Origin: Streptomyces sp. col6
GTDB lineage: Bacteria; Actinomycetota; Actinomycetes; Streptomycetales; Streptomycetaceae
Assembly (NCBI RefSeq): GCF_008042035.1
Contig: NZ_RDBL01000002.1
Location: 387,948 to 451,947 of the forward strand
Direction of reading: 5' to 3'
Length of the DNA stretch: 64,000 bases
In this document: in pieces, positions 34,458 through 41,164 of the stretch
How positions within the stretch are numbered: the first letter of the stretch is position 1
How the letters are laid out: each line of letters begins with the position of its first letter
Notes under the pieces: model-generated
What the model saw: the letters and a program-made list of their open reading frames with translations, nothing else
The model's database searches: none
What the model was told of the DNA's origin: nothing
Made by a program: the position numbers and the translations under genes

Positions 34458-35201
34458 TCAGGTGCCGGCGCGGTGCGAGGTGCGCGGTGCCGGTATCGGG
34501 GCCTGGGCCGCGCGGGTGACGTCGGCGACCAGTTCGACCACGTCGGGGCCGTAGGCCTGGGAGTTGACCACCTTCAGCAGCAGACAGAAGGTGTTGTTGC
34601 CGTGCTTGCGGGCGAGACGTTCGTAGTTGCGGGCCAGATAGCGGGAGGCGGCCTGGTTGGTGATGGCCTGCTGGCCGCAGAAGAGGAAGACGGGTCTCGC
34701 CTCCTGACCGGTGGTCAGCCGGGCCAGCATCACGTATTCGCTGACGCCCTTCTCGGCCCGGTAGCGCTCCGAACCGATCTGGAAGGCACCCCGGTCCGGG
34801 CCGGGCTCCGGGTCCGTGTTGATCCGCACGCCGGGCAGCAGGGAGTGCAGATGCGCGGCCATCCGGCGGTTCGACACCGGACCGCCCACGCAGAACTCGG
34901 TGCGTTCGCCGATACCCTGCTGCGCGATGTCGTGGGACAGGATCTGGGCGTGTGCCTCGCAGTCCTTGATCAGCGCGGACAACTCCAGCAGCGCGAAGAC
35001 GTCATGGCGGTGGACCGAGCCCTCGCCGCCCGCGTCGCGGTTGACGACGAGCAGGCACTCGGAGTTGCCGGGCAGCCCGAAGAACGCCTGCTTGCGGCGG
35101 AGTTTGCGGCGCCACAGGTAGGTGCGCGCGAGCCAGCCGAGAGCGGCGCTGATGCCTGCGGCTACCACGCCCAGCACGATGTTGCGTACGTCGTCAGTCA
35201 T
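34458..35201 (-). CDS. Membrane-anchored protein of unknown function
   Basis: 247 aa. A single N-terminal transmembrane helix (about 6-25, NIVLGVVAAGISAALGWLAR) with a following basic WRRKLRRK places the rest in the cytosol. The soluble part has alternating strands and helices with RHDVFALLELSALIKDCEAH, GPVSNRRMAAHL and VFLFCGQQAITNQAASRYLA, which looks like a nucleotide- or ligand-sensing Rossmann-type fold. I do not recognise the family. The start ATG 35201 has no good ribosome site. It lies 7 bp from one arm of a 49-bp inverted repeat, so its leader may have been altered. Confidence 0.65.
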   Translation of the reverse strand: MTDDVRNIVLGVVAAGISAALGWLARTYLWRRKLRRKQAFFGLPGNSECLLVVNRDAGGEGSVHRHDVFALLELSALIKDCEAHAQILSHDIAQQGIGERTEFCVGGPVSNRRMAAHLHSLLPGVRINTDPEPGPDRGAFQIGSERYRAEKGVSEYVMLARLTTGQEARPVFLFCGQQAITNQAASRYLARNYERLARKHGNNTFCLLLKVVNSQAYGPDVVELVADVTRAAQAPIPAPRTSHRAGT

Positions 35202-35207
35202 GGGCGG

Positions 35208-35256
35208 GCATGTTAGCGGGCATTCGGCCTCAAGTTCGAGGCGGTCCTGACGAGGC
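35208..35256. repeat. 49-bp perfect inverted repeat, left arm
   Basis: Exact reverse complement of 35385-35433 over 49 bases, with mismatches immediately outside on both ends. The arms enclose 128 bp that hold the ribosome site, start codon and most of the signal-peptide codons in front of ggt. The left arm sits directly upstream of the divergent membrane-protein gene. Confidence 0.97.
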
Positions 35257-35306
35257 AGCGGGGACGGCGTTACCCTGCGCGGACGATCCTTCACCGGAGG
35301 TTGCAC

Positions 35307-35411
35307 GTGCGACGTTCCATCAGGCGAAATGTGTCGTTGGCGGCGGTTGTCGCCGCCGTGGTGTCCGTCGGGGCCGCCGCCCCGGCCTCGTCAGGACCGC
35401 CTCGAACTTGA
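35307..35411 (+). pseudogene. Severed signal peptide of gamma-glutamyltransferase
   Basis: 34 codons from GTG 35307 with GGAGG 6 nt upstream. The product is a textbook export signal: RRSIRRN, then the hydrophobic core VSLAAVVAAVVSVGAAAP, then ASSGPPRT and TGA (35409-35411). The stop and the last residues come from the right arm of the inverted repeat. The frame differs by one from the enzyme body that starts just downstream. I read it as the displaced N-terminus of ggt. Confidence 0.7.
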
Positions 35412-35433
35412 GGCCGAATGCCCGCTAACATGC
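35385..35433. repeat. 49-bp perfect inverted repeat, right arm
   Basis: Reverse complement of 35208-35256. It lies between the signal-peptide codons and the conserved part of ggt, where homologues would be continuous coding sequence, and introduces a TGA stop in the signal-peptide frame. This arm is therefore probably the inserted copy. Confidence 0.97.
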
Positions 35434-35436
35434 AAC

Positions 35437-37164
35437 ATGCGACCGCTCCCCCGTATCCCACCGCCCAAGTCACCCGTGGCGGTGGGATACGGGGGAGCGG
35501 TCTCCAGCGTCGACGCCGATGCCACGGCCGCCGGCATCGAGGTGCTGCGCAAGGGCGGCAACGCGGTCGACGCCGCCGTGGCGACCGCCGCCGCGCTCGG
35601 GGTGACCGAGCCGTACTCGGCGGGGCTCGGCGGCGGTGGCTACTTCGTCTACTACGACGCCCGCACCCGCACCGTCCGCACCATCGACGGCCGCGAGACC
35701 GCACCGCGCAGCGCCGACTCCTCCCTGTTCCTGGAGAACGGCAAGCCGCTCGCCTTCGAGGACGCCGTGACCAGCGGGCTCGGCGTCGGCACCCCAGGCA
35801 CACCCGCCACCTGGGACACGGCCCTGAAGGAGTGGGGCAGCACCTCGCTGCGCCAGGTCCTCAAGCCCGCCGAACGCCTGGCCGGGGACGGCTTCGTCGT
35901 CGACGAGACGTTCCGCTCGCAGACGGCGGGCAACGAGGCGCGGTTCCGGGACTTCCCGGCCACCCGCAAGCTCTTCCTGCCCGGCGGGAAACTGCCGGAG
36001 GTCGGCTCGGTCTTCAGGAACCCGGACCTCGCGCGCACCTACGCGCAGGTCGGCCGCGAGGGCATCGACGAGATCTACCGGGGCGACCTCGCCGACGACG
36101 TCGTACGGACCGTGCGCAAGCCGCCCGTCGACCCGGCGTCCGGCCGGAACGTCCGGCCCGGCGACCTGACCGCCAAGGACCTGCGCTCCTACCGCGCGCT
36201 GCGGCGGGAGCCCACCAAGGTGAACTACCGGGGGCTCGACGTGTACGGCATGGCGCCGTCCTCGTCCGGCGGTACGACGGTGGGCGAGGCCCTCAACATC
36301 CTGGAGTCCACGGACCTCTCGCGGCTGAGCGAGACCCAGTACCTGCACCGTTACATCGAGGCCAGCCGCATCGCGTTCGCCGACCGTGGGCGCTGGGTCG
36401 GTGACCCGGCGTTCGAGGACGTGCCGACCAAGGGTCTGCTCAGTCAGCGGTTCGCGGATTCCCGGGAGTGCCTGATCAAGGACGACGCGGTGCTCACCAG
36501 CCCGCTCGCGCCGGGCGACCCGCGCCACCCGGGGGCCTGCCGCTCCACGGGGAAGGCCGCGCCGACCACGTACGAGGGGGAGAACACCACCCACCTCACC
36601 ACCGCCGACAAGTGGGGCAACGTCGTCGCGTACACCTTGACCATCGAGCAGACCGGCGGCAGCGGGATCACCGTGCCGGGGCGCGGGTTCCTGCTCAACA
36701 ACGAGCTGACCGACTTCTCCTTCGCACCGGCCGACCCGGCCGTCCACGACCCGAACCTGCCCGGCCCCGGCAAGCGCCCCCGCTCGTCCATCTCACCCAC
36801 CATCGTGCTGCACCACGACCGGCCGGTGCTGGCTCTGGGCTCACCGGGCGGCGCCACCATCATCACGACCGTCCTCCAGTCTCTGATCGGCAAGGTCGAC
36901 CGTGGGCTGCCGCTGGTCGACGCCATCGCGGCGCCCCGGGCCAGCCAGCGCAACGCACCGGCCACCGAACTGGAACCGGCGCTGTGGAACAGCCCCCTGC
37001 GGGCCAAGCTGGAATCCCTCGGCCATGTCTTCAAGCTCAACCCGGAGATCGGCGCGGCGACCGGTGTGCAGCGGCTGCCCGACGGGCGATGGCTCGCCGC
37101 GGCCGAGAAGGTGCGGCGCGGCGGCGGCTCGGCGATGGTGGTGAGGCCGAGCGGGCGGCCCTGA
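35437..37164 (+). CDS. ggt: Gamma-glutamyltransferase, signal peptide displaced
   Basis: 575 codons from ATG 35437. The Ntn-hydrolase body is intact: AGLGGGGYFVYYD and DGRETAP in the large subunit, YEGENTTHLTTADKWGN with the autocleavage/catalytic Thr, and SSISPTIVLHHD and SPGGATIITTV in the small subunit. The enzyme transfers or hydrolyses gamma-glutamyl groups, as from glutathione, and is normally exported. Here the conserved part starts at SPVAVGYGGAV, and the codons before it are inverted-repeat sequence. The true signal peptide lies upstream in another frame. The protein may therefore be untranslated, trapped in the cytosol, or rescued by frameshifting; an assembly error is the other option. 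Confidence 0.85.
   Translation: MRPLPRIPPPKSPVAVGYGGAVSSVDADATAAGIEVLRKGGNAVDAAVATAAALGVTEPYSAGLGGGGYFVYYDARTRTVRTIDGRETAPRSADSSLFLENGKPLAFEDAVTSGLGVGTPGTPATWDTALKEWGSTSLRQVLKPAERLAGDGFVVDETFRSQTAGNEARFRDFPATRKLFLPGGKLPEVGSVFRNPDLARTYAQVGREGIDEIYRGDLADDVVRTVRKPPVDPASGRNVRPGDLTAKDLRSYRALRREPTKVNYRGLDVYGMAPSSSGGTTVGEALNILESTDLSRLSETQYLHRYIEASRIAFADRGRWVGDPAFEDVPTKGLLSQRFADSRECLIKDDAVLTSPLAPGDPRHPGACRSTGKAAPTTYEGENTTHLTTADKWGNVVAYTLTIEQTGGSGITVPGRGFLLNNELTDFSFAPADPAVHDPNLPGPGKRPRSSISPTIVLHHDRPVLALGSPGGATIITTVLQSLIGKVDRGLPLVDAIAAPRASQRNAPATELEPALWNSPLRAKLESLGHVFKLNPEIGAATGVQRLPDGRWLAAAEKVRRGGGSAMVVRPSGRP
35441..35502. repeat. 25-bp perfect hairpin inside the ggt 5' end
   Basis: 35441-35465 is the exact reverse complement of 35478-35502, with a 12-nt loop (35466-35477). 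The right arm is ordinary ggt coding sequence (VAVGYGGAVS), so the left arm looks like an inverted copy of it, lying seven bases after the 49-bp arm. In mRNA it would form a very stable stem at the new start codon. Confidence 0.97.
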
Positions 37165-37206
37165 CCGCCGCGGACCGACTGAAGCACGGGGGCGCGGGCG
37201 CGGGTT

Positions 37207-37974
37207 TCAGAGGGCCGTGAGAATCCTCGGCCCGTCGTCCGTGATCGCCACGGTGTGCTCCGCGTGCGCGGCCCGGCTGCCGTCCGTCGTGCGCAGGGTC
37301 CAGCCGTCGCGGTCCGCCCGGTAGGTGTCCACCCCGCCGCCGATCAGCATCGGCTCGATGGCCAGCACCATGCCGTGCCGCAGCGGCATTCCGCGCCCCG
37401 GCCGCCCCTCGTTGGGCACGCCCGGGTCCTCGTGCATCTCGCGGCCCACGCCGTGCCCGCCGAACCCCTCGGGGATGCCGTAGCCGGCGGTGCGGCAGAC
37501 CGTGCCGATGGCGTGCGCGATGTCACCGATCCGGTTGCCGACGGTGGCCGCCGCGATGCCCGCCTCCAGGGCCTCGTACGCCGTGTCGATGAGCCGGGTG
37601 TCGGCGGGGCGGGCGCGGCCCACGGTGAAGCTGATCGCGGAGTCGCCGGCCCAGCCGTCCAGCGTGGCGCCCGCGTCGATGCTGACCAGGTCGCCGTCGC
37701 GCAGCCGGTAGTCGGTCGGGATGCCGTGCACGATCGCGTCGTTGACCGACGCGCAGATGACCGCGGGGAAGGGGACCGGGGCGAAGTGCGGCCGGTAGTT
37801 CAGGAACGGCGAGCCGGCGCCGGCCTCGCGCAGCACCCCGCGTGCCACCTCGTCGAGTTCGCGCAGCGAGACGCCGACGCCGGCGGCCTCCCGGGTGGCC
37901 GTCAGCATCCGCGCGACGACGCGGCCGGCCGCACGCATGGCTTCGATGGATGTGTCCGTCTTGAGTTGCACCAT
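37207..37974 (-). CDS. map: Type I methionine aminopeptidase
   Basis: 255 aa. Removes the initiator Met from nascent proteins. Metal ligands: Asp in VSIDAG, Asp in GDSAISF, His in GHGVGREMHEDP, Glu in LAIEPML and Glu in AEHTVAITDDG. It lacks the N-terminal zinc finger and the extension seen in other actinomycete MAPs. There is no ribosome-binding site. A -10-like TATTGT ends 7 nt before the ATG, as expected for a leaderless mRNA. Primary map genes normally sit in the secY-adk operon, so this is probably an accessory copy controlled with the adjacent XRE gene. Confidence 0.95.
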   Translation of the reverse strand: MVQLKTDTSIEAMRAAGRVVARMLTATREAAGVGVSLRELDEVARGVLREAGAGSPFLNYRPHFAPVPFPAVICASVNDAIVHGIPTDYRLRDGDLVSIDAGATLDGWAGDSAISFTVGRARPADTRLIDTAYEALEAGIAAATVGNRIGDIAHAIGTVCRTAGYGIPEGFGGHGVGREMHEDPGVPNEGRPGRGMPLRHGMVLAIEPMLIGGGVDTYRADRDGWTLRTTDGSRAAHAEHTVAITDDGPRILTAL

Positions 37975-37976
37975 GC

Positions 37977-38023
37977 CAATTACAATACCGCAATTACTAT
38001 ACCGGTCCGAGCGGTATTAGAAT
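37977..38023. promoter_or_regulatory. Repeat-rich divergent leaderless promoters of map and its XRE neighbour
   Basis: Tandem 14-mers CAATTACAATACCG (37977-37990) and CAATTACTATACCG (37991-38004) are followed by the inverted half-site CGGTATT (38012-38018), which pairs with AATACCG at 37984-37990. Leftward, TATTGT ends 7 nt before the map ATG. Rightward, TAGAAT (38018-38023) ends 6 nt before the XRE ATG. Neither gene has a ribosome site. The patch is strikingly AT-rich for this genome. Confidence 0.7.
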
Positions 38024-38029
38024 GACGGC

Positions 38030-38299
38030 ATGGTCCGTACCCCCCTGACCCCCGAAGAGCGCCTGCGCGGCGAACGGCTCGGCCTGCTGCTGCGCGAGGC
38101 GCGCGGTGCCCGCAGCATGACCGACATCGCCGCCCGCGCCGGGATCTCCGCCGAGACGCTGCGGAAGATCGAGACCGGCCGCGCCCCCACCCCCGCGTTC
38201 TTCACCGTCGCCGCCCTGGCCGGCGCGCTCGGGCTCTCCATGGACGAGCTGCTGCTGCGCTGCGTCCCGGAACCGGCGGCCGTACCCCTGGCGGGTTAG
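38030..38299 (+). CDS. Small XRE-family DNA-binding protein
   Basis: 89 aa, a single helix-turn-helix domain. LGLLLREARGARSMTDIAAR, then AGISAETLRKIETGR (recognition helix region) and TPAFFTVAALAGALGLSMDELL is a full XRE fold with no effector domain. It is divergent from map and probably binds the 14-bp repeats between them, repressing itself and map. Translation from ATG 38030 appears leaderless. The next gene (PPOX) starts 18 bp after the stop and may be cotranscribed. Confidence 0.85.
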   Translation: MVRTPLTPEERLRGERLGLLLREARGARSMTDIAARAGISAETLRKIETGRAPTPAFFTVAALAGALGLSMDELLLRCVPEPAAVPLAG

Positions 38300-38317
38300 G
38301 GCGCCTAGGCTGGGCCC

Positions 38318-38698
38318 ATGAGCCTCCAGGACTTCGCGCGCAGCGAGTACGTCAGCCTCACCACGTACCGCAAGGACGGCACGCCCGTCGCCACCCCGGT
38401 CTGGGCGGCGGTCGACGGCGACGAACTGTTCGTCTGGACCAGGACCGACTCCTGGAAGGTCAAGCGGCTGCGCAACGACAGCCGGGTCCGGGTCACCGTC
38501 TGCGACGTGCGCGGCCGTATCGAGGAGGGCGCGGCCGGCGCCGACGGGACCGGCAGGCTGCTCGACGAACGGGGAACGGCCGCCGTGCGCCGGGCCATCG
38601 GCCGCAAGTACACCTGGAAGTACTGGCTGCTCGACTACCCGGCGATGATCGTCCGGCTCGGCAAGCGCCCGCACACCGGGATCGCCATCACCTTCTGA
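38318..38698 (+). CDS. PPOX-class F420-dependent oxidoreductase-like protein
   Basis: 126 aa split-barrel flavin/deazaflavin-binding protein. The pattern SEYVSLTTYRKDGTPVATPV, then LFVWTRTDSWKVKRLRNDSR, VRVTVCDVRG and a terminal TGIAITF fits the TIGR03666/PPOX class. Such proteins reduce unsaturated cofactors or bind F420; the specific reaction is unknown. Confidence 0.85.
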   Translation: MSLQDFARSEYVSLTTYRKDGTPVATPVWAAVDGDELFVWTRTDSWKVKRLRNDSRVRVTVCDVRGRIEEGAAGADGTGRLLDERGTAAVRRAIGRKYTWKYWLLDYPAMIVRLGKRPHTGIAITF

Positions 38699-38844
38699 CG
38701 CCCGCACCCGTACTGCCTCGCCTCTGCACTGCCCGGGATCCGCACCGCATCGGACCCGCAAAGTGCGTGTAGCCGTCCCGTAACACGGCTGCGGTCGAAT
38801 GCCCCGGACTGGAGGGTTCCAGCCGACGGCGGCCTAAGGCGACG

Positions 38845-40149
38845 GTGACGGTGCATCAAGAGGCGGTATCGGTACAGGAGTTCGCGCGGTACCTGCGGGA
38901 GCTGGTGGCGCTCCTCGATCCCGGACGAGGCTGGTACGGGGTCTTCCGCCGACGCGATCCCGCCGGGATGGACGCCTGTCTGGACGGCGTGGAGCTGCCG
39001 CCCTGGGACGTGGTGGAAGCGCTCTTCTCGGACCTGGTGGAGGTGCGGGGCGCCGCGTACGCGGAGCAGGCGGCGACGCGTGCCGCCCGGCTCCACGCGG
39101 ACTGCGCCCTCAGCCACGACCGCCGTCCCGGCGGGCGCGCACAGCTGGTGGAGCGGCTCGGTCTCATGCTCCGCGAGCAGGCGTACGCCGCCGAGCGGCT
39201 GCGGGCGGCCCAGGAGGAGGGGAGCGGGGACCCGGCCGCCGAAGCACTCGCCTGGGCCCGCGACGATCATACCCGCGCCTCGGCCCGGTGCGCGGAACTC
39301 CGCCGGCGCCTGTCCGCCGTGCCCCGGCCCCCGGACCGCATCGGCGCGGGCTCGGAGCCCCCGAGGAGCCACGCCCCAGCGGCCTCGGAACATGAGCCCG
39401 CGCCCGCCCCCGTGCCCAGCACGGCGTCCCGCGACGCCTCGTCCGCCCGGAAGCGGAAGCCGACCGGGGCGCGGTTCGCCGGGCTGGAGGCCGAGGACAG
39501 GGGCGGCGTCGCCGGCGAGGCGCCCGTCCTGCCCGCCGTACCGGACGCGTCACCACGCGGCGCCCGCTTCGGCGGCGCACCCGCCACGGAGCGCGCGGAG
39601 CGGACCACGGCCTCGCCGGACCCGGCCGCCCTCCGGTTCGCGCAGGCCACCGTCGGCGCGCTGCTCCGGTTGCGGACCGAGGGCCGCAGCGGCGAGGCGC
39701 ACGCCGTGCTCTGCGAGGCGGCGGCGCTCCCCGCGCACCGGCTGCCGCTCCTGGCCGTCGAGCTGCACCGGGCGGGCCTCGGCGCGGACTGGGCGACCCT
39801 GCTGTGGGAGGTCGCCTCGCTGCCGCCGGACGGACTCGCGGCCGCGGTGGACGCGCTCGCGGCCGCGGGGCGCGCCGAGGACTGCGGGCAGCTCCTGCGC
39901 CAGGGCGTCGCGCGTCCGGCCGCCGAGATCGCCGAGGCGGCGGCCGCGCTCGACCGGGCGGGCCGCGGTCCGCTGACGCAGACGCTGCTCGGCGCCTTCG
40001 TCCGGGTGCGCTCGCCGCAGGAGGCTGCCAGGGTCGCGGAGAGTGACCCGCCGCGGCTCGTCCCGCAACTGCTCGCGGCGGCCCGGACGGTGTCCGAGGC
40101 GCGCGAGCGCGGCGTCGAACACGCCCTGCGCGTGGCCGGCCTCGGCTGA
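38845..40149 (+). CDS. Conserved actinomycete protein of unknown function
   Basis: 434 aa with three parts. An N-terminal helical region (1-150) contains FARYLRELVALLDPGRGWYG and DVVEALFSDLVEVRG. A disordered Pro/Ala/Arg-rich linker (about 160-255) contains the twice-used element GARFAG/GARFGG. A C-terminal helical repeat region (about 255-434) alternates LLRLRTEGRSGEAHAVL-like hairpins of about 35 residues. The last part resembles TPR/HEAT-like repeats in Streptomyces proteins of unknown role. There is no membrane segment or signal. Start codons GTG 38845 or 38851 are both possible. It stands alone with about 150 bp of noncoding DNA either side. Confidence 0.7.
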   Translation: MTVHQEAVSVQEFARYLRELVALLDPGRGWYGVFRRRDPAGMDACLDGVELPPWDVVEALFSDLVEVRGAAYAEQAATRAARLHADCALSHDRRPGGRAQLVERLGLMLREQAYAAERLRAAQEEGSGDPAAEALAWARDDHTRASARCAELRRRLSAVPRPPDRIGAGSEPPRSHAPAASEHEPAPAPVPSTASRDASSARKRKPTGARFAGLEAEDRGGVAGEAPVLPAVPDASPRGARFGGAPATERAERTTASPDPAALRFAQATVGALLRLRTEGRSGEAHAVLCEAAALPAHRLPLLAVELHRAGLGADWATLLWEVASLPPDGLAAAVDALAAAGRAEDCGQLLRQGVARPAAEIAEAAAALDRAGRGPLTQTLLGAFVRVRSPQEAARVAESDPPRLVPQLLAAARTVSEARERGVEHALRVAGLG

Positions 40150-40321
40150 GGCGCGCGCCCGCACTGGCCCGCACGGGTGTGAAACATGATCGACTCAGCT
40201 GGTTCACGGCGATGGTCTTGCCCCGCGGTGTGACGGGGCTTACGTTCTCCCGTACGCACGTGTCTACGGGCGTAGAAGAAGCACGAAGAGGCTCTCTGAC
40301 GCCGCGTCGAAGGAGCAGCTC
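40150..40321 (+). promoter_or_regulatory. Leader of the pyrimidine-catabolic operon
   Basis: 172 bp. Two candidate operators: CTACG-GG-CGTAG at 40264-40275 and CCCGTA (40249-40254) facing TACGGG (40265-40270). A small stem GCCCCG/CGGGGC lies at 40220-40239. AAGGAG lies about 6 nt before the first ATG. The regulator is not encoded here. Confidence 0.45.
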
Positions 40322-41164
40322 ATGTCCCACGTCGTACGCGCCGCACTCGTCCAGGCGACCTGGACCGGCGACACCGAATCCATGATCGCCAAGCATGAGG
40401 AACACGCCCGCGAGGCCGCCCGGCAGGGGGCGCAGATCATCGGCTTCCAGGAGGTGTTCAACGCCCCCTACTTCTGCCAGGTGCAGGAGCCGGAGCACTA
40501 CCGCTGGGCCGAGGCGGTGCCGGACGGCCCGACCGTGCGGCGGATGCAGGACCTGGCCCGTGAGACCGGCATGGTGATCGTCGTCCCGGTCTTCGAGCTG
40601 GAGCAGTCCGGCTTCTACTACAACACCGCCGCCGTGATCGACGCGGACGGCTCCTACCTCGGCAAGTACCGCAAGCACCACATCCCGCAGGTCAAGGGCT
40701 TCTGGGAGAAGTACTACTTCAAACCCGGCAACGCCGGCTGGCCCGTCTTCGACACCGCGGTCGGCAGAGTGGGCGTGTACATCTGCTACGACCGGCACTT
40801 CCCCGAGGGATGGCGGCAACTGGGCCTCAACGGAGCGCAGTTGGTCTACAACCCGTCCGCGACCTCGCGCGGCCTGTCCGCCTACCTCTGGCAGCTGGAA
40901 CAGCCCGCGTCCGCCGTCGCCAACGAGTACTTCATCGCCGCGATCAACCGCGTCGGCCAGGAGGAGTACGGCGACAACGACTTCTACGGCACCAGCTACT
41001 TCGTGGACCCGCGCGGTCAGTTCGTCGGTGACGTCGCCAGCGACAAGGAAGAAGAACTCCTCGTCCGGGACCTGGACTTCGGGCTCATCGACGAGGTCCG
41101 GCAGCAGTGGGCGTTCTACCGGGACCGACGGCCCGACGCGTACGAGGGGCTGGTCGAGCCGTGA
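40322..41164 (+). CDS. Nitrilase-superfamily amidohydrolase (probable beta-ureidopropionase)
   Basis: 280 aa. Glu-Lys-Cys triad visible as Glu44 (GFQEVF), Lys118 (YRKHHIPQ) and Cys155 (YICYDRHFPE). N-carbamoyl-beta-alanine amidase is the likely activity from the operon, which also encodes dihydropyrimidinase; N-carbamoylputrescine amidase is a sequence-similar alternative. It would release beta-alanine, CO2 and ammonia in the cytosol. It is translationally coupled to the aminotransferase by a 4-bp overlap. Confidence 0.88.
   Translation: MSHVVRAALVQATWTGDTESMIAKHEEHAREAARQGAQIIGFQEVFNAPYFCQVQEPEHYRWAEAVPDGPTVRRMQDLARETGMVIVVPVFELEQSGFYYNTAAVIDADGSYLGKYRKHHIPQVKGFWEKYYFKPGNAGWPVFDTAVGRVGVYICYDRHFPEGWRQLGLNGAQLVYNPSATSRGLSAYLWQLEQPASAVANEYFIAAINRVGQEEYGDNDFYGTSYFVDPRGQFVGDVASDKEEELLVRDLDFGLIDEVRQQWAFYRDRRPDAYEGLVEP

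Noticed and set aside
35329..35436. Earlier ATG for ggt at 35329
   Set aside because: The added residues (CRWRRLSPPW...) are the signal-peptide DNA read in the wrong frame plus the repeat arm. They contain no export signal and no family conservation.
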